Shown here piece by piece: positions 26,342 through 34,386 of a DNA stretch of 64,000 bases (positions within the stretch are counted from its first letter, which is position 1; every line of letters begins with the position of its first letter). The notes beneath the pieces were generated by a model. It was given only the letters and a program-made list of their open reading frames with translations, ran no database searches and was not told the origin of the DNA. The stretch lies in the NCBI GenBank assembly GCA_964229355.1, contig CAXRDE010000025.1, positions 310,001 through 374,000 of the forward strand. Direction: 5' to 3'. The translations under genes and the position numbers were made by a program. The DNA comes from CAXRDE01 sp964229355 (lineage in GTDB: Bacteria > Cyanobacteriota > Sericytochromatia > UBA7694).

Positions 26342-27412
26342 CTATTCGAGGGTCCAGATGCTGATCACTCCCACCTGACCTGAAGGCGTAATGCCAAAGC
26401 TGACACCATAGTCGTTGTAAGCGATCACATGACTAAACTGGGTGTCGGCAGAGGCGATTTTTTCGTAACCGTGATCTTCGGTGCCCAGCGCCTTGAGCAG
26501 TTCCGACTCCGCCATACCCAGGCCATAAAGTTTACCGTTGATTTCTACCTGATAGCCAGGAATGGCCACTTGAATGCGCTCAATGTGGTTTTCGGGATTC
26601 ACACCGATCAGCAGGTTATCGTAGCTGTGAAAGCGCAACACCTGGCCCCGCATGGTGCGTTCTTGAATATCCATGGGCTTGCCGAGATGGTTTAAGGCTT
26701 TGTTGAGCATATCGTCTTCGAGGTAGAGGTTAAAATCCCCTTTGGGGCTTTGCAAATGGGCGCCAATGCCGGGGACCAGTTTCAAGGCAGTATTTTTACC
26801 TGTCTCAAAATTGAGGCTGATGGGGTATTCGGTGTCTTTACCCAGGGCCTGGAGTTCTTGATTCACGGCGGCTTCTAAGCGGTCCGCATCGGCGGTTAAG
26901 ACTTCCCAGGGTTTAACGGGATTGGTCACCTTGCGTTGCGCGGGGTAACGGTTCAAACGTTTGGCCGTATAAAAGGCACGGGTGGCATCCCAGGTTTTAC
27001 CCTGGGCCAAATGATTTAAGCCCTGGTAATAGGCGGTAATGGCCAGGCCGGGATTCAGGGCTTCCGCCTCTTTTAAAAAGTCCTGCGACAGGCTAAAATC
27101 TTTGGCTTCCATGGCCTTTTCAGCGGCTTGCAATTGCAGAGAGAGCAGCTGTTGCTCCATCTCTTTGGCCAGCTTCCATTTGTTTTCGGCCACGGTTTTC
27201 ACATCTTTACTGGCCTTAAAAGCGGCCAACTGGGCCTTTGCAGCCTTCAGCTGGGTTTGAATTTTCGTCAGGGGCATGGCTTCCCACTGAATTTGTTTTA
27301 CCTGATTGTCAAAAGCGGTTTGAATTTCGACCGATGTCGCAGCCACTGCGGGCAGACTCAGGCTCAGGGCCAGACTTAACAGGGCTACCGATTGAAAGCA
27401 TTTGTTCCACAT
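26342..27412 (-). CDS. Secreted protein of unknown function with helical N-half
   Basis: The start at 27412 (MWNKCFQSVALLSLALSLSLPAVAATS) gives 356 aa with a clear signal peptide and has an AAGGAG Shine-Dalgarno; the longer reading from 27478 is rejected. After the signal there is a Gln/Lys/Ala-rich helical region (about 30-150, probable coiled coil, with a TPR-like LNPGLAITAYYQGLNHLAQGK). A beta-rich C-terminal domain (about 195-356) ends GVSFGITPSGQVGVISIWTLE. I do not recognise a family. The RBS is the 3' arm of a strong hairpin (27421-27467), so translation is probably controlled. It lies about 90 bp after hpt. Confidence 0.75.
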   Translation of the reverse strand: MWNKCFQSVALLSLALSLSLPAVAATSVEIQTAFDNQVKQIQWEAMPLTKIQTQLKAAKAQLAAFKASKDVKTVAENKWKLAKEMEQQLLSLQLQAAEKAMEAKDFSLSQDFLKEAEALNPGLAITAYYQGLNHLAQGKTWDATRAFYTAKRLNRYPAQRKVTNPVKPWEVLTADADRLEAAVNQELQALGKDTEYPISLNFETGKNTALKLVPGIGAHLQSPKGDFNLYLEDDMLNKALNHLGKPMDIQERTMRGQVLRFHSYDNLLIGVNPENHIERIQVAIPGYQVEINGKLYGLGMAESELLKALGTEDHGYEKIASADTQFSHVIAYNDYGVSFGITPSGQVGVISIWTLE

Positions 27413-27420
27413 ATAATCAA

Positions 27421-27467
27421 ATCTCCTTGTGTGCTTTTTAATATATAAAAAGGCAACACAAGGAGAT
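27421..27467 (-). promoter_or_regulatory. Leader hairpin that sequesters the Shine-Dalgarno
   Basis: On the coding (minus) strand, ATCTCCTTGTGT pairs perfectly with ACACAAGGAGAT (12 bp). Above a small TGC/C internal loop, CTTTTTA pairs with TAAAAAG (7 bp), closed by a TATAT loop. The AAGGAG ribosome-binding site of the gene starting at 27412 is in the 3' arm. No U tract follows, so it is not a standard terminator. It could act as a thermometer or be opened by a ligand, protein or small RNA. Confidence 0.75.
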
Positions 27468-27499
27468 ATTAATTGCAAATAAAAGAGCTATAAAAAGCC

Positions 27500-28084
27500 T
27501 TAAGTGTCGAGATGCTGACGCTGATACACCGAAGGCTTCAAAATGCCAATGCAGGGTAAATTGCGGAATTTCTGCATGTAGTCTAAGCCGTAGCCCACCA
27601 CAAACTGATCTTCGACGTCAAAGCCCACATATTTAATGTCTTCCACCACCATTTTGCGGTGGGCTTCTTTGTTGAGCAGGGTACAAATGCTAATGCTCTC
27701 GGGGTTGCGCTGCTTTAAGCTTTTGATCAAATAGCTCAGGGTCAGCCCCGTATCCACAATATCCTCGGCAATAATCACGTGACGGCCTTCAATGGTTTCT
27801 TCAAGGTCTTTGGTAATTTTGACCACGCCACTGGACTTGACGCCACCGTGGTAAGAAGAAATCCCCATAAAGTCCAGCGTCACGTGAATGGGAATGGCTT
27901 TTACCAGATCCGCCATAAAAATGGCAGAACCTTTAAGGATGCCCACCACCACGGGAACTTTTCCCGCATAATCTCTTCCGATGGCTTCCCCTAGCTCGCG
28001 AATGCGGGCTTGTAATGTTTCTTCTGAAATCATAATGGACTCCAGCGCCTGATACATTTCGTTATCGGAATTCTCTAAATTCAT
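27500..28084 (-). CDS. hpt: Hypoxanthine phosphoribosyltransferase
   Basis: This purine-salvage enzyme makes IMP/GMP from hypoxanthine/guanine and PRPP in the cytoplasm. The 194-aa protein has the family PRPP-binding motif VIIAEDIVDTGLTL at residues 103-116, VGILKGSAIFMADL at 47-60 and DFMGISSYHGG at 71-81 (the flexible-loop region), plus the late VGYGLDYMQKFRNLP segment. Its length is normal. The start at 28084 gives a short extra N-terminus before the MYQALESIMISEE core, so an internal start at residue 10 is possible. A TTGACA/TATAAT promoter lies directly upstream. Confidence 0.95.
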   Translation of the reverse strand: MNLENSDNEMYQALESIMISEETLQARIRELGEAIGRDYAGKVPVVVGILKGSAIFMADLVKAIPIHVTLDFMGISSYHGGVKSSGVVKITKDLEETIEGRHVIIAEDIVDTGLTLSYLIKSLKQRNPESISICTLLNKEAHRKMVVEDIKYVGFDVEDQFVVGYGLDYMQKFRNLPCIGILKPSVYQRQHLDT

Positions 28085-28134
28085 GGTTACATCCTGGTTT
28101 TATTCTGGGCACTTGCGTGCCGCAAAGTTGCTAC

Positions 28135-28165
28135 ATTATAAGCTGTGGGTACCGGTAAGTGTCAA
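28135..28165 (-). promoter_or_regulatory. Sigma-70-like promoter of hpt
   Basis: On the minus strand TTGACA (28165-28160) and TATAAT (28140-28135) are both perfect consensus hexamers with a 19-bp spacer. The -35 lies inside the last codons of the ATP-grasp gene. Transcription would start near 28128, giving an hpt leader of about 44 nt. Confidence 0.7.
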
Positions 28166-29092
28166 ACCAAAACGCAGGCAATTTTGATGTAAATGTTGGG
28201 CCCAACGCAAGGGGGCTTGTGGGTCGTAAGCCAAATAAAGAGAAGGCTCAATGCGCTCAATTTCCATTAAGCACCAGCGGTGTTGATACCACACATAATC
28301 CAGACGCAGGTACATATCGTCGGCCAATAAAGCACCCTTCAACGGACTGTGTATGAGCTGCTGAGCTGCGGCCAAAAGTTCAGGGGCCGGCACACAAAAC
28401 TGGGTTAGCCCCCCGTGCTCTTCGTGCACCAAAAATTGCTGCGGCGCAGGCAGTTTACGCACCGCATGGCTATAGTGCCCGCCCAAAAACACCAGCGAAT
28501 ACTCACCCGCGGTGGCAATGCTCGGCACAAAGGGCTGCACCATCCAGAGACGGTCCGCGGTTTCCGCAGCCATCAAATCCGGCAGGGGCTGAGCGGCACG
28601 CCATAAATGGGTGTGTTCTCCCGAGGCCGAAATGGCCGGTTTAAGTACCAGCGGATTGTCCCTTTCACAGGCCAAAGCGTCCGTAAAATAAGCCCGTGGC
28701 TGCCGCTGTAGCTCAGGGGTTGAGACCAGCACAGTGGGCACAATCGCGTGTCCGACCTCTCTCACCTCACAAAGATACGCCTTATGCATGTTCTGGCGAA
28801 AGATAGCGGGCGTGTTCCAGACGGGCAATCCCGCCTCAGTCAGCCGCTGCAGAAGGTCTAACCAGTGCCCGAAAGCCACAGGGTCCTGGTGGTAGCCCCA
28901 ACAGGAACGCATCACCAATGCAGAAACGCCCTCTAATAGGGCTTCACGGCCATGCTCCCAACGGGGGTCGGGCCACAGCACCGGACGCACCTGAATACCC
29001 AGGGCAGCCAGGTAAGGCAGCACCAGCCGGTCGTCAGGGGTTAAATGGGGCAAATGGGGAGCGGTTAAAAAACCCAGGGTAAGAAAAGACAT
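28136..29092 (-). CDS. ATP-grasp domain protein (RimK/glutathione-synthetase-like)
   Basis: The 318-aa protein follows the stand-alone ATP-grasp pattern: VMRSCWGYHQDP near 60, NTPAIFRQNMHKAYL (the hinge before the ATP-grasp fold), NPLVLKPAISASGEHTH (ATP-binding lysine and glycine-like loop), QPFVPSIATAGEYSLVFLGG, and LRLDYV..HRWCLMEIERIEPSLY (metal-binding acidic pair). It resembles family members joining an amino acid or peptide carboxylate to an amine, such as the DcsG type. The substrate cannot be inferred. There is no RBS; it starts 6 nt after the DUF333 lipoprotein stop and probably depends on the upstream genes. Confidence 0.82.
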   Translation of the reverse strand: MSFLTLGFLTAPHLPHLTPDDRLVLPYLAALGIQVRPVLWPDPRWEHGREALLEGVSALVMRSCWGYHQDPVAFGHWLDLLQRLTEAGLPVWNTPAIFRQNMHKAYLCEVREVGHAIVPTVLVSTPELQRQPRAYFTDALACERDNPLVLKPAISASGEHTHLWRAAQPLPDLMAAETADRLWMVQPFVPSIATAGEYSLVFLGGHYSHAVRKLPAPQQFLVHEEHGGLTQFCVPAPELLAAAQQLIHSPLKGALLADDMYLRLDYVWYQHRWCLMEIERIEPSLYLAYDPQAPLRWAQHLHQNCLRFGLTLTGTHSL

Positions 29093-29098
29093 CGCGCT

Positions 29099-29428
29099 TT
29101 AAGGCAAGCGGCCTGGCATCAGCACGCGATCCGCATCGGGCTGATCGCCGGGCTTGCAGGTGCCGTTAAAGTACTGCCAGGCTTCGCAATAGCTGCGATC
29201 CGTAAACACACAATAGCCCACCTGTCCGCCCGCTTCGGTTTGAATCACGTGCACCCCCGTGTTTTGTTCGCAGAACACGGCCGCCGGGTTAGCAATACCG
29301 GCCGAAGGTGACGTGGCAGGGGTTTCAGCGGTTTTACCCGTGGGCCACAGGTACAGGGTCGGGGTACAGGCCACCATCACGAGAGCGAAACAAGCCAGCA
29401 GCGGAGGTTTCAGAAACGGAATTTTCAT
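29099..29428 (-). CDS. DUF333-type small lipoprotein
   Basis: The ATG at 29428 overlaps the stop of the preceding gene (ATGA) and gives a 109-aa lipoprotein (lipobox VMVAC, Cys21). The mature part NPAAVFCEQN...QTEAGGQVGYCVFTDRSYCEAWQYFNGTC carries the cysteine pattern of the DUF333 family, often annotated putative hemolysin, for which no haemolytic role is established. It is probably anchored in the outer or inner membrane facing the periplasm. The frame is open further upstream, but those residues lack a signal and overlap a neighbour's coding region. Confidence 0.8.
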   Translation of the reverse strand: MKIPFLKPPLLACFALVMVACTPTLYLWPTGKTAETPATSPSAGIANPAAVFCEQNTGVHVIQTEAGGQVGYCVFTDRSYCEAWQYFNGTCKPGDQPDADRVLMPGRLP

Positions 29429-30099
29429 TGCAGCTCGCTGGTAATGTGCCAACCGGGCTGGGTCAACACGCTTTTCACCATGCCCACACCGGGCACAAAC
29501 CAATAGTCCCCGACCGCAGTGTAGGCCTGCTCAAAGGTGCCAATCACTTCAATGCGCCAGGCGTCAAAGCGCCCTGCGGGTACAGTCACCGACTCGCGCG
29601 CTTTCACTTTGGCAATCCAGTTTTCATCTTCCCAGCGCTGGCCCACCTGCAAGTTTTTGTGCAAGAAGTCAATGCTTAGACCTTTGACTTCATCGGCACC
29701 CATGCCAAAGAGGGTGGCGTCAAGCAGGGTCACACCCTGGGCGTTTTCGAGCATGCGGGGATACTGGTATTTACCCCCAAAGCTGGTGCTGGCACGAAAG
29801 ACCACTTCACGCCCCTGGGCTTGCACGTTGACTTCTTCTACCTTTAAGGTGTACTGGGCTTTTTCTTCCACAAGGGGATCATTCACCGGAGAGAGGGTAA
29901 TGGCGTACTGTAAGGTTTGCCCCACTTCATAGGGAAAGAACGCGGGGGTTTGCTGGGGCATTTGGTTTTGGGCCTGCAGGGCAGGGGCGCGCAGGGTATT
30001 AAGGGGTAGCGCCACGGGAAGGCGGGGTTGCGCGCTACAGGCGCTCAGGGTCAGGGCTGCTAAAGCCAGGGAAACGCGAGAAGAAAACAAACGAAACAT
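29425..30099 (-). CDS. Lipoprotein with DUF3108-like domain
   Basis: A start at 30099 with GGAG 7 nt upstream gives a 224-aa lipoprotein (lipobox TLSAC, Cys21). Its mature part, from FFPYEVGQTLQYAITLSPV to WFVPGVGMVKSVL, follows the DUF3108/YceI-like beta pattern seen in periplasmic lipoproteins that may carry hydrophobic ligands. It follows the LmeA-like gene after 22 nt and is coupled to the DUF333 gene by a 4-nt overlap, so the three look like one envelope operon. Confidence 0.65.
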   Translation of the reverse strand: MFRLFSSRVSLALAALTLSACSAQPRLPVALPLNTLRAPALQAQNQMPQQTPAFFPYEVGQTLQYAITLSPVNDPLVEEKAQYTLKVEEVNVQAQGREVVFRASTSFGGKYQYPRMLENAQGVTLLDATLFGMGADEVKGLSIDFLHKNLQVGQRWEDENWIAKVKARESVTVPAGRFDAWRIEVIGTFEQAYTAVGDYWFVPGVGMVKSVLTQPGWHITSELQ

Positions 30100-30121
30100 A
30101 ACAATACTCCAGTAAGCAGGA

Positions 30122-31525
30122 TTAAGGGTTTTGGTCAGCGCTTTGACCGCTGGTGAGCACCACATAATTGTCCTGGTGGGTCACCTGTTGCAGATGGCCT
30201 AAATCGATGCCGTTAATATTGCCCATGGCAATGCCTTTGCCCACCACTTCGCTGCCCTTGAGGGCTTTGCTTAACTGGTTGCGCACCAGTCCACCGGGAA
30301 CGGGAATAAAGCCAAGGACTTTGGTGCGGCTGGGACTCAGTTGCAAGCGACCATCCTCTGTGGCGCCAAAGGTCATGCGGGTCGACAAAGGAATGGCATT
30401 GAACAGCTTGCCAGAAACTTTGGCGTAATCTTCTTGCAGATCCGTGGTGAGTCCAGTAAAGGTGTTGGTACCGGCTAATTCTTCGGTAATCAAGGACTGC
30501 AAACGGTCTTCGCTCACTGCCACATGGCCACTGCGAATTTGAATGCTGCGCTCTAAACCTTTGACGTTAATGTAAAGGGGGGTGTCCGGGGTGCGGTCGT
30601 ACAGGGACACCTGACCGTCTTTGACAAAGAAGCCATCCACGTAGGCGTGGCCACCTTCACCATGAATGTACGAAGGCTCTTTGACCTGTTTTTGATCAAT
30701 CACGCGCTGGGCGTCTTCAGGACGCTCGCCAATTAACACTTGCAGCTGCCCCAGGTGGGTACGAATACCGCGAATGCGGGCCTGCAGCGCGGGGGCGCCG
30801 TCTTGCTGGCTGATCAAGGTACCCACTTCCACATACAGGCTATTGTCACGGGTCACCAGGCCTTCAGCGGGGTTATTGAGTTTTAAGAGTTTTTCGAGGT
30901 TCAGGCCAAAGACCTTCATCAGGCCGTTCACCGAAATGCCTGCCACGCTGGCTTTGCCGAGGGTATACTTCACCGCACCACCGGTGGTGACATCCAGTTT
31001 ACCGTTGACGGCAAAGGGAATGTTCATGCCCAGCACTTTGTACTTGCCTTCCACATCCACTTCGTTATCGGGGGCAAAGGCCACACGCAGCTGCGAAATG
31101 GGCAGTTTTTTACCGGTGCGCTGGGCGCGTTTGTTTAAAATTTGCTCGACGGTAAGGGTGGCGTCCACATCGCTAACGGAGACTTCACCGGCTTGCACCT
31201 GAAGGTTAAAATCCACTTCTTCGATTTGCAGGGCATCTTCGGGGGTTTTGTCAATAAAGGCCGCTTCGATATAGCTGGAGTTTAAACCCAGGACCTTTTG
31301 CATAATGCGGATGTTGATATTTTTGCCTTGTCCGTAGAGCACGTTGTCCTGAGGGCCTTGCTGAACATAGCCAGAGGGCACATAGCTATCGCGGGCATAA
31401 GGGGTTTGGGTGGGCGCCTGTCCGCCAGGTGCAGCGGTGTTGGCATAGGCAGGAAAAGCAGCTGCCGAGTTGGGCAGTGGGCGGCTAACTTGAGCGGTGA
31501 CGGCGGTGTTGGCTTCGATTCTCAC
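30122..31525 (-). CDS. LmeA/DUF2993-like lipid-binding protein
   Basis: The 467-aa protein starts with GTG at 31525, with AGGAAG 6 nt upstream. It has a low-complexity N-terminus (about 1-65) and then long beta strands with the DUF2993/LmeA feel: LRVAFAPDNEVDVEGKYKVLGMNIPFAVNGKLDV, repeated in the C-terminal half as GKLFNAIPLSTRMTFGATEDGRLQLSPSRTKVLGFIPVP. Members bind phospholipids or modify lipoglycans in the envelope. No classical signal peptide is seen, so export is uncertain. Two related halves suggest an internal duplication. It is the first gene of a short envelope operon with the two lipoproteins downstream. Confidence 0.6.
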   Translation of the reverse strand: MRIEANTAVTAQVSRPLPNSAAAFPAYANTAAPGGQAPTQTPYARDSYVPSGYVQQGPQDNVLYGQGKNINIRIMQKVLGLNSSYIEAAFIDKTPEDALQIEEVDFNLQVQAGEVSVSDVDATLTVEQILNKRAQRTGKKLPISQLRVAFAPDNEVDVEGKYKVLGMNIPFAVNGKLDVTTGGAVKYTLGKASVAGISVNGLMKVFGLNLEKLLKLNNPAEGLVTRDNSLYVEVGTLISQQDGAPALQARIRGIRTHLGQLQVLIGERPEDAQRVIDQKQVKEPSYIHGEGGHAYVDGFFVKDGQVSLYDRTPDTPLYINVKGLERSIQIRSGHVAVSEDRLQSLITEELAGTNTFTGLTTDLQEDYAKVSGKLFNAIPLSTRMTFGATEDGRLQLSPSRTKVLGFIPVPGGLVRNQLSKALKGSEVVGKGIAMGNINGIDLGHLQQVTHQDNYVVLTSGQSADQNP

Positions 31526-31698
31526 GCTGCGCTTCCTGACTGTTTAGATTAATGGAGTGGACCTGTGTTTATTATGCCATCCTTTTGTGGGGATCTTGCA
31601 ATCGTTAACTGTTTTTTAACCTTAAAATACCCTCTTCTTTACTAAAATGGCGCACACATATCCGCTACACTGCCATAGAGTAAGAAGAGGTTTTTAAA

Positions 31699-32598
31699 AT
31701 GCTCAGCACACTGGAACAAGGGCTGCTTTTTTTGTCTTTTTTTGGCCTGATGATCGGCATTGGCGCCTCTCTGTCTCCCGCGCATCTGCGAGAGGCCTTG
31801 CGCAATCGCCGTGCCCTCGGCGGGGGGCTGGCCTTACAGTATCTGCTCTTGCCCAGCCTGGCCTGTCTTTGGGTCATGGTGCTGGCCCTGCCCCCTGAAG
31901 CCGCCTGGATCGTACTATTAATTGCCACCTGTCCGGGCGGAAGCACCTCCAATATGTTCACCTACCTGTCCAAAGGCGAGGTCAGCATCAGCCTCTTGCT
32001 CACCTTTACCAGCACCTTGCTCTCGGTGTTGATGACCCCACTGCTGTTGCAGGGCTTTGGCCTGTTTTTTGATCAACAGTACACCATCTCGATTCCCGTG
32101 GGCAATCTGGCCAGCACCCTGGGCGTGGCCTTGTTGCCGGTGTTTATTGGATTTGGCATACGCTTGAAATCCAAAACCCTGGCCCTGCGCGCCGAAAAAA
32201 TCGGCAGTGTCATTGGCTATTTCAGTATTGGCTTCATGCTGATCATTTGGTACCCCAAAACCCAGGCTTTGTTTCAAACCCAGGACTTGCGCATTGTGAG
32301 CGCTGTGGGACTGCTCAGTTTTACGGGGATTTTGGGGAGCTTGCTTGTCAGTGTGGCCGTGGGGGCGCGGGGAGCCCTTGCCCGCACCCTCTCTCTTGAA
32401 ACGGGCATTCAAAATGCACCCCTGGCCTTTGCCCTTGTGAGTCTGCATTTGCCCTTGACACTGGCCCAGAGCATGGGTTGGATTCCCCTGGCCTACGGCG
32501 CCTTATCTGTGGGCAATGCGGCCTTGTTTACCGCTGTGTATCGGCTGTGGGTCTACGGCGCAGAGCGACAGCAAAAGCGTGTTAAAATAGCCCCATGA
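31699..32598 (+). CDS. Bile acid:sodium symporter family (BASS-type) transporter
   Basis: A 299-aa membrane protein of nine to ten helices. Family marks include CPGGSTSNMFTYLSKGEVSISL (the unwound helix with the GGSTSN sodium site), VLALPPEAAWIVLLIATCPGG before it, and ETGIQNAPLAFALV in the second half (the matching E-x-G-x-QN motif). Substrates of this family vary (bile acids, pyruvate, pantoate, sulfate). GAGG lies 8 nt before the ATG; a TACACT hexamer at 31666-31671 may be the -10. It overlaps the next gene by 4 nt. Confidence 0.9.
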   Translation: MLSTLEQGLLFLSFFGLMIGIGASLSPAHLREALRNRRALGGGLALQYLLLPSLACLWVMVLALPPEAAWIVLLIATCPGGSTSNMFTYLSKGEVSISLLLTFTSTLLSVLMTPLLLQGFGLFFDQQYTISIPVGNLASTLGVALLPVFIGFGIRLKSKTLALRAEKIGSVIGYFSIGFMLIIWYPKTQALFQTQDLRIVSAVGLLSFTGILGSLLVSVAVGARGALARTLSLETGIQNAPLAFALVSLHLPLTLAQSMGWIPLAYGALSVGNAALFTAVYRLWVYGAERQQKRVKIAP

Positions 32599-33053
32599 GA
32601 GTGACCACCAGCCGCGCATTTCGGCGTCAGTATATTAACACCTACCAGTACGCCGACTTTGACAATTTTGAGGACTATTTCTTGTATTTGCACCTCAACG
32701 ACAAGGTGTTGTGGATGCATTTTTGGGGTGCTTTTGTGAGCACACCGTTTTTGCCCTGGGCCGTGTATTGCATGTACCACGGACAGTTTTTGCCTTTTGT
32801 GGCCTGTGTGGCCTTGTTTTATGGCTGTGGTTTTTCGAGCCACTGGCTGAGCGAGGGCAAAATTTCCCGCACCACCCCCGATTATGGCCCCTCTTATTTC
32901 TACGTGATCAACTTAAACTTTCGGGTCCTCACGGGCCAATTGGGCAATTACAAGGCCAATTACATGCAAAAATACCCCCACACCCTGTGGGTTTACTCCA
33001 CCGACTACCCCATGCCCGACGGCCTAAAACCCCAGGATACCCCGCAACCATGA
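32595..33053 (+). CDS. DUF962/Mpo1-like small membrane protein
   Basis: The 152-aa protein has FLYLHLNDKVLWMHFWGAFVSTP, a hydrophobic hairpin, then GFSSHWLSEGKISRTTPDYGP, which follows the DUF962/Mpo1 order: H...N..H..G, two membrane helices, then a His-containing loop. Yeast Mpo1 is an Fe2+ dioxygenase acting on 2-hydroxy fatty acids; bacterial members are unstudied. Conservation is only partial here, so the call is tentative. Start and stop overlap both neighbours by 4 nt. Confidence 0.5.
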   Translation: MRVTTSRAFRRQYINTYQYADFDNFEDYFLYLHLNDKVLWMHFWGAFVSTPFLPWAVYCMYHGQFLPFVACVALFYGCGFSSHWLSEGKISRTTPDYGPSYFYVINLNFRVLTGQLGNYKANYMQKYPHTLWVYSTDYPMPDGLKPQDTPQP

Positions 33054-33550
33054 GAAATGTGCGCTACCCCGCGTGGCTCAATCCCTTTTTTGCGGTCCTG
33101 GTGGTGGGCGGCGGTCTCTGCACCCTGTGGTCACCCACCCATTGGATCGGCTGGGGCCTCTTGTTTCAGGCTTTCTTTTTGTCTTTGGGATTTATTTCGA
33201 TTTATGTGGCGGAACTGGAAAACGATCTCTTGTTGCAGGCGCAACAGGAAGTGGGCGACTGGCATGCGCTGATCACCCAATTGTCTGTGTACCGCACCAG
33301 CTATCCTGCACAAGCAGCCTCCACCGCTGAGCTCCAGCAGGTGAATCGCAAATTTTGGCAACTTTACCTGCGCAAACGGCGTACCCTCATTCGCCAGTCC
33401 TTAGACCCCCAGGTGCAAACCGCCCATCTCCAGCCCCTCATTGCCCTGGGCAAGGCGTGGATCCAACAGGTGGAAAGCCTGCTACAAAAAAAACAGGTCA
33501 GCCCTAATGCCACCACCCAGGACCTGTTTCAGCAACTCACGGCCCTCTAA
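33050..33550 (+). CDS. Small protein with two membrane helices and a helical tail
   Basis: The ATG at 33050 overlaps the preceding stop (ATGA), giving 166 aa. The frame is open further upstream, but that part is a shadow of the DUF962-like gene. Two membrane segments (FFAVLVVGGGLCTLW and WIGWGLLFQAFFLSLGFISIYV) precede a soluble helical region rich in Gln and Arg (about 65-166). The end converges on the SDR gene with a 4-nt overlap. Family not recognised; it may work with the DUF962-like protein. Confidence 0.65.
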   Translation: MRNVRYPAWLNPFFAVLVVGGGLCTLWSPTHWIGWGLLFQAFFLSLGFISIYVAELENDLLLQAQQEVGDWHALITQLSVYRTSYPAQAASTAELQQVNRKFWQLYLRKRRTLIRQSLDPQVQTAHLQPLIALGKAWIQQVESLLQKKQVSPNATTQDLFQQLTAL

Positions 33551-34386
33551 AACTTTAAAATATGCCGATTCACACGCTGGATCAGGCGATGAAACACCGC
33601 CGCAGGCAAGCCCTTTTTTAGCAGGGCAATGCCCCGGGCGTCTTTGCCCACCACCACCGAACGGGGCATCTGCCGCTGCTGCAGCAGCCAAAGCACTTTT
33701 TGGGCCACTTCTCTGGGGTGCGGGGCTTTGGGGCGTTGGGCCAGCCTGTCCATAAAGCCCTGAAAATGGCGCCCCCACGGGGCGTACACCGAATCGGGGC
33801 TCTGGCTGTGTTCGCCCCAGTGCAAGGCCTTAAAAAACGAGGTGCGATAGCCCCCGGGCTGCACCGTACACACCTGCACCCCGTGAGGTTGCAATTCATA
33901 ATACAGGCCTTCAAACAATCCCTCTAAGGCGTATTTACTGGCGCTGTAAGCCGATACCAACGGCATGGCATATTGCCCCATAATTGAGGTCACGGTAATT
34001 AAACGCCCCTGAGAAGCCCGCAAAGCGGGCAAAAGCAAACGGGTCAAGCACACAGGGCCAAAAAAGTTGACTTCCATTTGCAAACGCAATTGCGCTTCAG
34101 AAAGGTCTTCCAGCGCACCATAAGTGCCAAAGCCCGCATTGTTCACCAGCAGATCCAGACGCGGAAAACAGGCCTGTAACTGGGTTACAATGCCCTGAAT
34201 ATCCGCAGTGTGCGTAAAGTCCATCACCCCCAACACCAGGCGTTCATGGGGTGCAAACACCGTTTGTTCAGCGGCGGTTTTAAAGGTGGCCAACACATGC
34301 CAACCAGCGTCCAACAAATGCCGCACAATTTCAAAACCGAACCCCGAGCCCGCCCCGGTCACCAGAGCATAGCGCGCTGCGGTCAT
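33547..34386 (-). CDS. Short-chain dehydrogenase/reductase
   Basis: A classical SDR of 279 aa with TGAGSGFG near residue 10, VMDFTHTADI (acidic residue after the adenine-binding strand), NNAGFG near 89, the catalytic Ser in TVTSIMG, and YSASK (about 154-158). The specificity loop VQPGGYRTSFF follows. It is translated with the Rieske gene (ATGA overlap 34383-34386), so it may reduce or oxidise the product of that oxygenase. The substrate is not readable; steroid-like or lipid substrates are possible only by analogy. Confidence 0.88.
   Translation of the reverse strand: MTAARYALVTGAGSGFGFEIVRHLLDAGWHVLATFKTAAEQTVFAPHERLVLGVMDFTHTADIQGIVTQLQACFPRLDLLVNNAGFGTYGALEDLSEAQLRLQMEVNFFGPVCLTRLLLPALRASQGRLITVTSIMGQYAMPLVSAYSASKYALEGLFEGLYYELQPHGVQVCTVQPGGYRTSFFKALHWGEHSQSPDSVYAPWGRHFQGFMDRLAQRPKAPHPREVAQKVLWLLQQRQMPRSVVVGKDARGIALLKKGLPAAVFHRLIQRVNRHILKF

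Noticed and set aside
27413..27478. Upstream start of the secreted protein at 27478
   Set aside because: It would place the coding region across the regulatory hairpin and lose the clean signal peptide; the AAGGAG RBS fits 27412.
32711..33049. Longer upstream reading of the two-helix protein
   Set aside because: This part is a shadow of the DUF962-like gene; the ATG at 33050 overlaps the preceding stop, as is usual here.
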